From: Adiantum capillus-veneris
Taxonomy: Eukaryota > Streptophyta > Polypodiopsida > Polypodiales > Pteridaceae
Reading direction: 5' to 3'
Assembly: GCA_014529385.2 (NCBI GenBank)
Contig: CM043962.1
Location: 125,720,470-125,784,469, forward strand
Length of the DNA stretch: 64,000 nt
Numbering within the stretch: position 1 is the stretch's first letter; every line of letters starts with the position of its first letter. This document shows, piece by piece, positions 36,036 through 47,123 of the stretch. The position numbers were made by a program, and so were the translations under genes. Under the pieces are notes generated by a model. That model was not told the origin of the DNA and did no database searches. It was given only the letters and a program-made list of their open reading frames with translations.

Positions 36036-36265
36036 TGTTACCATATACATGTGGTAGTGATGTGTGTGAACATACATTAGGACTGTCGGGGCATTTTTGC
36101 CCTCTTTAGGAGGTTTTTTTCCCCCGTGCATTGTATATACGCCCATCACTCTAGGGCTCTCTATCTTTCCATTGCACACTAAGTAACACACTCTCAGTTG
36201 TGTGCCTTGAGCTTCCTTTGTCTTCTCCAAGCTGTGTGCGTTTCTCTGCAACCCTAAATCCAACA
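36036..36265 (+). repeat. Copia LTR (inner copia family)
   Basis: 230 bp, clearly homologous to 13522-13748 but diverged by scattered substitutions and small indels, so older than the 13.5-kb copy. Confidence 0.92.
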
Positions 36266-36639
36266 ATTGGTATAAGAGCAGGTTGCGTCCTCCCAGGCTT
36301 ACTCGCTAGTAGCTCAAGCACACGACTGCTCACTTTCTCCCATTTTTGTGAGCTTTGGAAAGCGTTCGCAGGTCGACAAAAACTTTGGGAGAGATTGTAG
36401 AGCTTAGTCTGCTCAGATTTTTGATTCGGGCTCATTTTGACCTCCATTTTCATTACAGCTAGGTCTGCATTGGTAATTTTGTCATCTTGTGCAAAAATTT
36501 TGTCAGCACCAATTATTGCATAACAGTTCCCATACAGTTTGCTGCGGGTTGTGCTATATAGCACGTGCTGATCTCACTCAGTCTCTCCTAATTTCGGGAA
36601 GTTTTCACATCGAGTGTAGGTATTTTCCATGGCTGCGTC

Positions 36640-36872
36640 ATTGACCAACAAGTTTTGGTTGATTACATTGAACCTCCTACCTTACCGCATAAACCTGAAC
36701 GTGTTCTGGATTATCATGAGTTGCGTACACGACATCACGTATGACAACAAGCCTTAATCAAGTGGAAAGACCGACCTGAAGAACGTGCCACTTGGGAAAA
36801 TATTAGTGTTCTTAAGAAGAAGTTTTCCACTTTTGTTTTCGAGGACGAAAACTCTTCTTAAGGGGGGAGTAA
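36640..36872 (+). pseudogene. Gypsy chromovirus pol C-terminus (chromodomain) and polypurine tract
   Basis: The frame reads VDYIEPPTLPHKPERVLDYH, RTRHHV then a stop, ALIKWKDRPEERATWENISV and FVFEDENSS, followed by a stop. The W-x-W/E pattern is that of a chromodomain at the end of chromovirus integrase, which guides insertion to heterochromatin. The PPT at 36859-36870 primes plus-strand synthesis. Confidence 0.8.
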
Positions 36873-37047
36873 TGTCAGGACAAGGGTCCTGTAACCTAAG
36901 AACTAGGATGGTCATGGACTACGGCCAAAGGTCGGGCTATACAGTGTGGACAGGGGATCCGTCAGCTAAGGCAAGGGGCTAGGATCCCGCCTATATAAAG
37001 GGAGGTTGGGAGGAGGATCTTCAGTCTAGTTTCCCCTAGTTCTTACA
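36873..37047 (+). repeat. Gypsy LTR (family of 52784-52955)
   Basis: 175 bp, TGTCAGGACA to CTAGTTCTTACA, with a CCTATATAAAGGGAGG promoter block. It is the same family as the minus-strand LTR at 52784-52955. Confidence 0.92.
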
Positions 37048-37059
37048 TGTGATAGCACT

Positions 37060-37420
37060 GGAAGCAGTGTGATCTAATGCAAAAACATCCTTGATTCATT
37101 GTAGTAACGGAAAACACATCCCTCTCTATAGTGTCCAATAGGAAACCCCGATCAACTCTATTGTAAGACTTCTCAAAATAAATAAGCATGATAGCTATCG
37201 GTTGTCCTAATTGGCGTGCCCACTCAAATGCCTAATAGAATGTGAAGATGTTGTCCAAAATGCATTGATTGTGTACAAAAAGATATCTGAGATGCATGGA
37301 TGAGATCAGGAAAAAATATAATTCTCAAACACTTACTAATTATGCAAGCAATGGTCTTATACATTGAGAGTGATCAGCCTTCGTTGTCGAAGGAATGATG
37401 CATCTACGCCTTTTGGTATA
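37060..37420 (-). pseudogene. LINE RT fragment on the minus strand
   Basis: The minus-strand translation has the motifs LDNIFTFY, AFEWARQL, PIAIMLIYFEKSYNRVDRGF and LLDTIERD, in shifting frames. This is the block around the first catalytic Asp (which here reads Tyr) of L1-type RT. It lies next to the gypsy LTR end at 37047, so the chimera inserted into or next to it. Confidence 0.6.
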
Positions 37421-37429
37421 ATGCAAATG

Positions 37430-39550
37430 AGTCGTCAAAGACATAATGGCAAGCATCTCTCGTGTCAAAAATGTGATGTAAAGTAGTGTTTGGAGATAAC
37501 GACTGCAAATACCAATTCTAGCCAAATTACCACTAAAGTCCTCATCTTTAATCATATTTTGATTTTATAGAACTGTAAATATGCATAAACCTCATCGAAT
37601 ATGATATAAGTGGATTTGTCCCACTTAATTTTAATGTAAATGTAAATTACCCACGGAACCTAAGCCTAAAGCCAAGTTTAAGAAGCTTTAAGTATAAAGG
37701 TCAAAATGTAGCTTTTTAGAAGAACTCTTTGTAAGTGCACTTAGAGAAGTGAGCATACCTACTTTGTAATGAAAATATCTTGCAATTTAATTTGGTAATC
37801 CAAATCAAGTTCCATTAAGTGCATTATGTTTCTCTCCTCTTGCTCTATTTTTTGAATGTTTTCATTCTCAATTTTGTGAAGGTTTGTGTCTATGTTGTGT
37901 AAGCATTAATTTACTATTACTGATATTTTATGCTAATCTTTTGATAGAATGCTATGCCTCTAACCTAAGAGGTACTGTTAGACCACTTATGTTCATGTTT
38001 TTCTAACCCACAAATCAATGAATCACAATTTATGTACCTCTCATAATTGAGATTATAGGGTCCAGATAAGTTCTATTAGCCCTTGCTTATAGTCTCAAGA
38101 GCACTACTGCAAAGGAGAAGAAGGAAACATCACCTTGTCAGTGTCATAGCTATACAAAAAATATGGGAAAAGTGGAGAAAATCAGCCCTTAGAAAAAATT
38201 GCATGAAACTACAGTTAGCAGATGGCTACGGTGAAAGGCCCAGAAGAATATTGGAGCAAGTGGTAGTCACCTCATGTGGAATAGGATATGAACATACATT
38301 TGCCATCAGAAAACAAAATATCATGTAGGCAAGTGGGATAAAATCTCCATAAAAGATCTCTCTAAGATCTCTCCAAGACAAAGTTTTGCAACGAAGAAGG
38401 CTATGACATAGTTCCATGTCTTTTGATGAGTGTTTTGAAAAGAGATAATGAGAACTTAGACTTGGAGAGCGCAGAAATTTGGTCAAATAGCTATGTCATG
38501 GAATATGCTACAAGCACAAACCATGGGAGAATAGCAAAACAAAATGGAGATGTCATCATTGATATCCTTGAAGAATCAACAATAGTTATTTCAAAGGAAG
38601 TGACTCCAAAGAAAGCACAATTGGAAGCATATGAAGAGACTTTATAAGGCTTTCAAGCTTTGCACAAAATGTTCAAAAATGTCAAGATCAAGATATGAAC
38701 AAAGAAAGGGTACAAGATCAATTATCTCATACATCATCTTATATAGAAAAATAGTGCTCAAGGTTACCTGTTCAAATATGGTTACCTAAAGTAGTAGCTC
38801 AACATGGAGCCACTAAGAATAGTTGTGTGGCACAAAGCTTCACCAAAGGCTTCTAGACAACCACAACCAAGGATGACACAACCTTTAGATGGATCCATCA
38901 TCCTCTAATATGAGAGCAAGTCTTTTACAATACTAATAGCCATTTATGGATTCCAAAGACTAAGGTCCCTCAAGTCAATGGGACAACAATGCACTTGCAA
39001 AATATAGTTGCATAAGGACCTAGAACAAAGTGGGTTTGTGGGTACTACGTGGGAGCGTGTGAGTGCGAGTGCGTTGTATAGTGCAGTGTAGCAGGAGATA
39101 GCACTTGGTGAATCTCTCAATGAGAAGATTACTCACCGCTCCTTATTCTTCTATATATTAAAAGTATAAGAGTTGTGGTTAGTAATGATCATTAGGAGAA
39201 AGCTGGACTCACTTTTGGGCCTTTCAGTTCTAGAGAGAGAGTGGCGCTCGACCAATGAGGAAGAGGCTAACGTTACGTTGAAAATCGACATTTTGGAGTC
39301 AAGCTCTTTTAAAAAAAGGGAGGAAATATTATTTTGGTTCATCAAATTGCACAATTTCACGCTTTCAAAGCATAAATTCCATAAGTCGTACTAACTATGT
39401 ACCGAGGAATTTCAGAACTTTCATTGAAGACTCTATCTAGTATCTTTGTTCCCGCCCAAATATGACTTTGAGTAGCTCTACTTCCCTCTCAAAACTTCTT
39501 CCCTTTTTCATATTTGTGACTAATCTTTTTGTGTATTCATTCTACTGCAC
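37430..39550. other. Unassigned stretch with two short coding-like frames
   Basis: 38083-38328 (plus) is arginine-rich with an IQ-motif-like AIQKIWEKWRKSAL. 38423-38647 (plus) is acidic. Splice-like boundaries are not obvious and no family is recognised. Around 38880-39040 the sequence has a copia-gag-like flavour (HLWIPKTKVPQ, GPRTKWV) but is too decayed to call. At 39142 a TCTATATATTAAAAG resembles a Helitron 5' end. Confidence 0.3.
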
Positions 39551-39553
39551 ACC

Positions 39554-40874
39554 ATGTCTACTTCTCGAAGGCCTAGCACTACCATTGACTCTGTTAGCAT
39601 TTTTAGCAGTTATACTATAGACGATCAAGCATGGATTCCATCTCGAATAACTATCGAAAGTTGGGTTCTACTACAAACTAGGAGGAGGAAGAGGAGGCAA
39701 CGCAATGATTTCGTGGAGGCTTTCAAGGGTCAAGTTAAAGATTTTAAAGTGTGTAAACAAAGCAAGCGGGTGAAAGAGATCCTCATACAACATGCTTTCC
39801 AGCATGCGGACTTAAGGTTGCAAACATCTCCTCCAAGTTTTCCAAGGCATCGACCCAACTGTAAGTTATTTCAGCATCTCGCTTAGTGCATGATTATATT
39901 CGAATGTTAAGTGGTGGATATCATCTTTGGTATGTTTCAGATATTAATCCATCGAATAGGACAGATTGGCAACCAGTTGAGAGCATAGTTGGGATTTTTG
40001 ATGCTTTCCATGCGTTTATTGGTGAGCAAATGTACCAAGGAAGACAACACAAGGAACTTGCAGATAATGGAATTTTCTTTTATGATATGTCATATGTGGA
40101 ACCGAGAACTTTCATTGGTTGGGGTCATGTAGCTCCTTTGTCACTTCCATCCTTCGACAACAAGGATTGGTCCCTGCCCGCTTCGCAAACTAGTGAAAGC
40201 TTGGAATAAGTTGTTTCAGGATATACAAAAGTCCCTCAAGTATTCAAATTCCACAAAAATAGTTCGGCTCCCACTATTTATGTCTCTTGAAGTGTTTGTA
40301 GATTTTTTATTCGATGCGCAAATAAGAACTACCGCAACAATGTTCATTTGCAAGTCTGAGAGCTGTTTGGACTTTTTAGATGATAACTGGGATAGGAAAC
40401 AATCACAGAACGAAATCTGTATTCTACAAAAGAAGTCCATAATTTGCAAGTTCATTATAAGCTCTCAAAATTTCTTAGTATCGTTTTACTATATTAGATA
40501 TCATCTTCTTAGTAGGCAGCTTATTCCACTCGACCAAGATATAGAGAACAGCTTCGAGAACAAACCTTTATCAATGGAGCTCTACTTTCAAGACAGCCTA
40601 CTTACTGTGATGGAGACAATGTCAAGCACAAATCTTGCACAGCTCAGGATAGATCTTACATGTGAAGAACTTTCACTTTTGTTGGAATTGTATGCATTCA
40701 GTTTCAACAATAGAAAGGTGCTTACTAAATCGATAAATTTTGATTGTCTTTAATACACTATGACTGAATCTAACTTTTTCTTCTTTTCAGATTCCAAGGA
40801 GCAAGGAGAAAACAACATTGTGCAAGGAGTCACTAACAAATAAACTTCACTTAATTGCTTCCACTGGAAGCTAG
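39554..40874 (+). CDS. Four-exon gene model, family unknown
   Basis: The start ATG 39554 is in a good context (CACCATGTC). Proposed exons: 39554-39860, 39941-40128, 40220-40717 and 40791-40874. Introns are 80, 91 and 73 nt, all GT-AG. The acceptors TTTGGTATGTTTCAG, TTGTTTCAG and TTCTTCTTTTCAG are strong, and the phases agree at every junction, giving about 358 residues. The second donor (CAT/GTAGCT) is weak. The N-terminal part has a basic run (RRRKRRQR near residues 42-49) that could be a nuclear signal; the middle has TDWQPVESIVGIFDAFHAF; the C-terminal half is hydrophobic and leucine-rich (LLLELYAFSFN). I recognise no family. It is convergent with the peptidase gene that follows. Short introns and preserved phase argue for a real gene or a gene carried by a DNA transposon. 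Confidence 0.5.
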
Positions 40875-41066
40875 GTCACATACCTTGTGCACGCAAAGAG
40901 CTTTGATGCCATGAAAACCATGATGTACTCTTCAAAATGACTAATGCAGTGACATTTTTTGGCGGTCAAACAATGTTTCAAAAATGTACATTTTCAATGT
41001 TTCAAAACTTTACATATTGTGTTGTTTTTGTCAAGATTTATACAAGTAATTTGCTCCCTTTCCCTA

Positions 41067-42123
41067 CTACTGTCCTCTCCCCCGGTTTGTGCCACTCGTC
41101 CCCTGTCCTCTCCCCCGGTTTGTGCCACTCGTCCCTTGCCCTCTGCTCCCGTTGCTGCTACCTCTGCCTCTGGGGACGCTGGTCTCGGGTATCCTTTCGC
41201 GTCGCTCGAAATCATGGGCCTCTTCCATGGCTTCCCATGCTTCTTGCACCTGTGAAGCTTCCCGCTGTTCTTTCTCTTGCCGTCGACGTGTAGCCCATTC
41301 CTCTACTTCTGCGGCGTCCGCATAATATTGGTTTATTGCTTCTTGCATATTTCGAACTTCCTCTTGAGTCTGATTGTGGCGTTGCGTCATTTCGTTAATG
41401 CGAGCCTCTTCGAACTCCTCAGCTCTCGCGGCTTCCTATCTTGTGCGTCTGTTTACCGAGATTATAATATGCTGGATGGCCATTACAGAAAAATATCGCA
41501 CATCGTTGGGGTTGTAGTTATGTAATCGAAGTTCCTGTAGAAGCATGATACAGACATTTTTTGCTTCATACATACGTTGCAGCAAACAATAAAACAGCAG
41601 ATTACTTACATTCAGTATATCCATAATTTGACTGATGAGCAACAGGGCATTCAAACAAGTTCGCCAGCCACAGCTATAGTCATCAGTCTGCATGGGCACG
41701 GTTACCCATTCGTGCTGGACTACATTTCCTAGATCATGTTCTAACAAAAGATGCTCTACACAGCATACAAGTTTTTTCGCGGCACTACATACATAACTAC
41801 TTGAGTCAGCAACACATTACAAAGAGACACTGCTTTCCAAATGTACCCAAATGGACCTTACGTTTTTACAGGACCGTGAAACGCCCTGCTTCGCCCGGAG
41901 TTTGCGTAGTAAACAATCTTAGCTTCCATGTCAAATAACATCAGACTCCAATGATCACTACAGAGACACCATCAAAGATGAGGAGAGATTCTCAATGCAA
42001 GATGTTTTTTACAAGGCAAGAAAATACTCACGATTGATTGTACGCAGTGACCAGAAAGCGCGCTAGATCAAAGTTGACTCTTCTAAAACAGTTCATTAGA
42101 CTCAAAAAGGAAACTGCGTTGTT
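41067..42123 (-). pseudogene. Ulp1/SENP8-like (C48) cysteine peptidase with coiled coil and RG tail
   Basis: Minus-strand exons: 42123-42032, 41957-41862, 41784-41610 and 41534 onward, with GT-AG introns of 74, 77 and 75 nt and matching phases. Exon 2 carries the catalytic His block DHWSLMLFD, then KIVYYANSG, where the family normally has Asp-Ser; here Asp is Asn. Exon 3 has AAKKLVCCVEHLL and the Gln/Cys block VPMQTDDYSCGWRTC. These enzymes cut SUMO or NEDD8 from proteins, and plant DNA transposons also carry them. Exon 4 meets an in-frame TAG (41438-41436), after which the same frame continues through a charged, probably coiled-coil part (EEVRNMQEAINQYYADAAEV) to an RG-rich tail with two GQGTSGTNRGR repeats, ending at 41067. 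The N-terminus beyond 42123 was not found. The fold call is solid; activity is doubtful. Confidence 0.7.
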
Positions 42124-42238
42124 CTACAGATAAGGTGATATCAGCGGATCTATTACGTCTTGGACCTCGGGGGGCAAAAGCGAGACAGCGTGGCTAACAT
42201 GAACAAATGACAGAGATTAGACTTGAACACCAAGTGAG

Positions 42239-42300
42239 TCAATACCGAGCGAGTGGGGCAACTATCGAATTCCATCCACCACTGACTCGCTTGGTATTGA
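42239..42300. repeat. Imperfect inverted repeat (hairpin)
   Basis: TCAATACCGAGCGAGT (42239-42254) pairs with ACTCGCTTGGTATTGA (42285-42300), 15 of 16 matched plus one G-T, around a 30-base loop, just upstream of the peptidase gene's first recognised exon. Confidence 0.85.
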
Positions 42301-43160
42301 CCCATGTCTTAACGGAAATGAGCCATTATAAAGAAGAACTTGACGACTGCCGCATTGACCCATTTTTTCTTTTTAATTGGTTTTTTTTTAATTAAATTTT
42401 TATTTTGGTTGTTTTGTCTTGGGGAAGGTGGGTTCACATGGGTTTTTTTTTTCTTTCTTTTTTTTTTTTTTTTGGTCTCGTGTTTGACTGAAAAGTACAA
42501 GTCAGGATTTATGGTAGATCGACAACGGGCTGGCCGGTGTGCCAGAGGACATGTATACTAAATGTGACGGTGTTGAAGCGAACATGTAAACCATGTGCAG
42601 TGGTTTTTTCAAAGGCATGACAAAAGCTCGACGGACTGTGTTCTCAGAATGTGATCTCATGGTGGGCGTGTGTTATGAATGGACATATGTATGAAAAAGG
42701 TCATGCAAAGCATTGGACTGCTCTGAAGGGATGCAGCATGAGGTCATCTTTTGAGATGCAATGACCTTCACATGGAAAGCCGAGGGGAGGGGGGATAAGG
42801 GGTGGTTTGCATGGAGTCCGATAATCAGGAATGATTAAACTAGACATTGAGTCCATACCAACAAGTGCCTACGAAAAAGTAGTCACACGATCGCGTGACT
42901 CGGGTACAGACCCCAACTAAAGAGTCCATGATGACCGACTGAGTTGTGTTAACTATCATGAAGAAGGGGAAACCCAAACTGAAGTGTGGTAGGTCCTCAG
43001 GGTGTTATGCACAAGTAGGAATGTCAACAACAGGATGGGCATCAATAGGGACTGTGTGGAAAGCCAAATTAGGGTGTCCAGGGAGACACTAGCTTCAATG
43101 TCTGGTGATTGCTACACATCATCAAAATTTCCAAACGACAAAACTACGATGACGGACGAA
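42301..43160. other. Unassigned spacer
   Basis: T-rich tracts at 42360-42475, then sequence of mixed composition without genes. A near-perfect 20-base palindrome (AGTCACACGATCGCGTGACT) lies at 42881-42900. Confidence 0.5.
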
Positions 43161-43165
43161 TAGGG

Positions 43166-45109
43166 TATAATGGGAATGGCCTATGAACTTAGAGAATAGC
43201 GGAATTAAGAGAATTAGAGTGAGCAATTTTGAGAGCATAGAGGGTGAACTTAATTGGTAGTAGCAACTCTATCATAACACTTAATTAACTAGGCATGAAC
43301 AATACTTTTACAAGAGAGAGAGAGTAGAGAATATGACAATAGTTGAGGACCGGATTTATGTGGAGCCGGTCCCCCCTCCAAAAGGCATTTGTATTATGGA
43401 TTCTCTCATTAAGAGAGACTTGGTACAATACAATCTTTGTGTTCCTTGAGACCTCCTTGGCAATATGAAGATGAAAGGTTCACACACCAAGCTTTTGCAT
43501 AATTTCAACAATCAATCCTAGCTTGGAAACAATCAAGAACTTGGGAACATCATTAATCTTTGTGTTCCCTAAATCATTTGAGTGCATGAAGATGTATACT
43601 TTTTATGCATCAACTTGTGCTTAAAGCAATAATTAATATACCTTGCAATACAATTAATCTACTTGCAATAAGTAATTAATCTACTTGCAATAAACCATTA
43701 GCCTTCTTGCAATAAGCATAACATGCACTTGTAGAAAGCTTTAACTATCCCAAGCCTCAATCCCAAGACCTCAAACACCTTCGAAGGTGGAGAGAGCTAG
43801 CAGGGAATGAGGGTAGGGAAGAGGAAGAAGAAACATTTCATAGGAGAAAGAAGTAGTTCCTCACTTATCATACTCTTGTTGCTAGCATACATAATAGCAT
43901 AGTAAATAAGAAGGAGGAGATGGCAAGCTTAAGCATTGAAGCATAGCTCTTGGTTGGATTTGCATTCCATAGCCAAGAGAGTTGGTGTAGGCTCTCAACT
44001 TCTCAAGGAGCTTGGAGAAGGAGATGGAGCTCTTCCACTTTGCATAGCACACAATGACAGTGTTTGTGAGTGTGTGTGGGTGAGTATACCCCCTAAGCAC
44101 CCCCCTAGCTTGCTTGGGTCGACCCCCCCTTGTAGCTCATGCTTGAAGCTCATTGGACCCCTCCAGGCCTAGCCAATCACAAGCAGGAGCCATTACAAGC
44201 AACATGGGTAGCCTTAAGACAAGTGTCCCCCTTTCCCCTTTGAGAGAGAGGACTTGATAAATGCAAAATCAATTAATTAAATATCCTAAATTATCATTGG
44301 ACCCCTTGGGTGGCCAACCAATAGGCTTCAGGCACACCATGAGGGCAACATGGGGAGGAACTTGACAAGTGTCCTTGCTGCCTCTTCAAGCTGGGGCTTC
44401 CCTTGTGTCTGTGTGTGTGTGTTCTCTCTCATCCCCCCCCTTGTAGGCTCGCCCCCCTCCTTGTAGGGATCTTTTTGGCTTTAGGAGCTCAAGCACCTCA
44501 GTCATCAAGCATGACAAAGCACTTGAACTAGGGGGTGTTCCCACAAGCATCTCAAGGCACCTCAAGCACCTTAATCATGTAGCAAGTCAAGCACCTCAAG
44601 CATGGAGCCAGTCAAGCACCTCAAGCATCTTAATCAAGCACCTCAAGCATGTCAAGCACCTCAAGCACGACAAGCACCTTAAGCAGGACAAGCACCTCGA
44701 GCTTAGGCCGGGTTCCCACCTCAAGCTCAGCCCTAGCTTGCCTAAGGTCAAAGGACTTTTACACACATTATTGGAGGTCTTCAATGAAGCTAACCCTAAG
44801 GTCTTATGCTCCATTGGTTCGCCTTGCTCTTTGATAGACCATCTCTCATTTGGGCCCCTAAGGACTTTTACACACATTATTGGAGGTCTTCAATGAAGCT
44901 AACCCTAAGGTCTTATGCTCCATTGGTTAGCCTTGCTCTTTGATAGACCATCTCTCATTTGGGCCCCTTAACCATTGGCCCCGTGTTGAGATAGATCTAT
45001 AAGCACATGTCTATATCTTAACCCTTGTTCCCGTGTATTCTCCCACATTAAGTGATCAGTTTAATATGAGAAAATCATTTGGGTTGGATATATATTAATT
45101 TTTATGACA
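43166..45109 (-). repeat. 3' LTR (left in window) of the gypsy element
   Basis: 1944 bp. It contains a short GT tract (44404-44422), a TCAAGCACC-type minisatellite (about 44540-44700), and a 109-bp tandem duplication (44751-44859 and 44860-44968). Confidence 0.95.
44540..44700. repeat. CTCAAGCA/TCAAGCACC minisatellite in LTR
   Basis: Irregular tandem copies of a 9-base TCAAGCACC/TCAAGCATG unit. The copy in the other LTR (49640-49790) differs by a short insertion and a 24-base deletion. Confidence 0.9.
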
Positions 45110-46254
45110 TTACCTCTCTCTTGAAATCATAGTCGTCCGCGACTATGAGGTAGAGATGGTAAAGTCTCACCCATTAGTCCATTGGTCTTAGTAGGTAGAG
45201 GATCCATTTTTACCCTACGACATCATTCCAGAGTGGATGACTAATCCACTTGGTGCTTGAGAGACATTGTCTGCCGCAAGCATGTCTGCTCTTTTTAGTC
45301 CTTATCATACTTCCAAAGTAGAGTGACAAGGTCTACTTGGTGTTTGGGAGACGTAGTCACCACAAACATGATCCTAAGTATGCATACTTTAAAATTTGTG
45401 CACAAAACATAAAAAGAGAGTCCTTTAAGACAAAAACATTGATCATTTAAAATGCATTTCTTTTACATTTGCTTACTCTTTTGTGTCATTGTAAGAATCA
45501 TTAACAAGGTTCATATTATCCTTAAGCCATGTTCTTTGCATGCATTTAGCATCTTTGAAAGGATAATTAAATAAGATACTGTCAGTAATTTTACCATTTC
45601 TTAATACCTTGTCTTCTTGTTGAAGGATGAACTTGGGTTGGAGCTCCTCTGCTTCATCCTCGATCTGTGGCGGGTCTTCATTTGTGTGTAATTTGCCTTA
45701 GATGAGCCTTGGGAAAGTTTAGTAAGACCCAACTTTTTTTTTTTTTTTAAAGGATAAGGTTCTTTTGTGCGTAACGGCAGGAGCCTCTTTTGCCTAGCTA
45801 ATAAATGGATATAGCCTGTTTAATCTTGTAAAAAGATTCGTTTTGATCTCGGCTATACTCCTTTGCAATGAAGATCTTCCCAGGTATCTTAAGCTACAAG
45901 GGACTTTTGGATCTTCCGTCTTTAGCCTCGAAAGGTAGTTTCTGCTTAGAAGTATATTCACGTTATTAGAGACATACTGTTGTTAAGATAAGTACTTCTC
46001 TCATTTTGAGCATTGATCTACTTCGAATCACAGGCTTTTAGTAGATCAAGGATCATTAGTTTTGTAACTTTGCTTTTGGCCATCCGTTGGAATAGTAGGC
46101 CGACATAAGAGGATTACTCTAATTCTGATAGAGACTAAAATTAGTGGTCATAGTAGGATTTCTATTCGACACAATTGGATGTTGGCAAGCCATGGTCCTT
46201 TTTTCATACTTCATCTTTTGGTATACCATACAGTTTGAAACATTCTCTTGTATG

Positions 46255-46599
46255 TTATTGTTTCTTGGTAAGCCAATTCAAGTATGCTTTTACTCCTAGC
46301 AGAGTAAATTCGAATTTCTCTTTGCCCCGCATATGGAAGGAGCATGGGAAGTAAGGAAGATATAGCCTATTGAGGTATGGAAGATAACCATCCTTTTTCG
46401 TGAGTGGTTCTTTTTCTTCCATTTGTAAGGCTATTATCATATCCCTAAAGCCTGGGTTAGAAGCATATTTAACTATCATAAAACATAGCTCATTGTAAGT
46501 TGCTATTGATATCCTATCTACCCTTGGCCATTGGAAAAGTGCATCGGCTACATGATTGTGCTTGCCAGCAATGTGAGCAAAGTAGAATTTAAATTGCAA
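46255..46599 (-). pseudogene. Gypsy RNase H end, fused after gag
   Basis: It begins with the conserved IAGKHNHVADAL motif at the end of gypsy RNase H (usually DALSR), then a spacer leading to the integrase zinc region. It follows Gag after only about 20 bases, so the protease-RT segment has been deleted. The frame stops before any integrase catalytic residue. Confidence 0.85.
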
Positions 46600-46616
46600 A
46601 AAGAAATTTTCCTACC

Positions 46617-47123
46617 TCATTTGATTGTCCGAGAGCCCTGGTTTTTTCTCTTAACCCCTTGTTGGGAATCGATTTGAGAGGCGACCATAGTATGGTGTAT
46701 GACCGCCGATATGGTATTAGGCATTTGTGAGTTAATATACTCGGCCTTCTCTTCAGAAATACCCGCACATAATTGTTGCTCTTGCTCCCCAAAGTCTATC
46801 TTTTTGTAGATAGTGGCTTTGAGAAATAAATCCCAAAACTTATCGACATACTTTTGGATAGACTCGTAGGGAGAAAGTTTCAAGTTTTGCCATTCTGTGA
46901 GGACATTTTCTTGAGCGTTGCTTGCCAGAAACTGTTTTATGATGGAGGCTCTTAAAGCCTTCCATGTCTTTGGAGCTTTTCTTTGGGCTTGTAGGCTATC
47001 CCACCATTGTCGAGCGGAACTTTGGTAATGCATAGATACTTGACGCAGTTTAGAGGACTCTGTGAAGCCCTCATCACCAAAGGCCGCATCAAGTTGTTGG
47101 ATGAAGGCCAAGACCTTGTCCAT
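46617..47123 (-). pseudogene. Gypsy Gag core (retrotrans_gag)
   Basis: 168 codons matching the gypsy Gag core: ARQWWDSLQAQRKAPKTWKA, then SIIKQFLASNAQENVLTEWQ, LSPYESIQKYVDKFWDL and YINSQMPN. This forms the particle shell of the element. No zinc knuckle follows, because the deletion removes it. In the same orientation, 47878-47492 encodes the Gag N-terminus (MADNNQESRMNIDSFDF and KCLVSKLQQAMANPF) in another frame. Confidence 0.9.

Larger units (their letters stand above)
36036..37047 (+). mobile_element. Chimeric LTR element: copia 5' end joined to gypsy 3' end
   Basis: 36036-36265 is an LTR of the inner copia family (TGTTACC...CCAACA). A primer site TGGTATAAGAGC (one mismatch) lies at 36268-36279. 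A leader homologous to 13763-14095 leads to an ATG at 36629. From about 36640 the sequence is instead the end of a gypsy chromovirus pol: IEPPTLPHKPERV, then the chromodomain-like WKDRPEERATWENIS and FEDENSS. A polypurine tract (AAGGGGGGAG) and a gypsy LTR follow at 36873-37047. Two retrotransposon superfamilies are thus joined within about 1 kb. Confidence 0.85.

Noticed and set aside
36009-36564. Minus-strand frames of 85 and 137 codons across the copia LTR and leader
   Set aside because: They are shadows of non-coding LTR/leader sequence, and equivalent antisense frames are not conserved in the 13.5-kb copy.
41089-41325. Plus-strand frame opposite the RG-rich tail
   Set aside because: It is the antisense of the peptidase gene's tail, whose frame is phase-consistent with its exons.
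43161-43165. TAGGG flanks as telomere-type repeats
   Set aside because: Only a single 5-base copy on each side; it is the target duplication of the gypsy insertion.
44540-44700. Spaced TCAAGCACC repeats resembling a CRISPR array
   Set aside because: Units are about 9 bases without uniform unique spacers, lie in a plant LTR, and recur in the partner LTR; it is a minisatellite.
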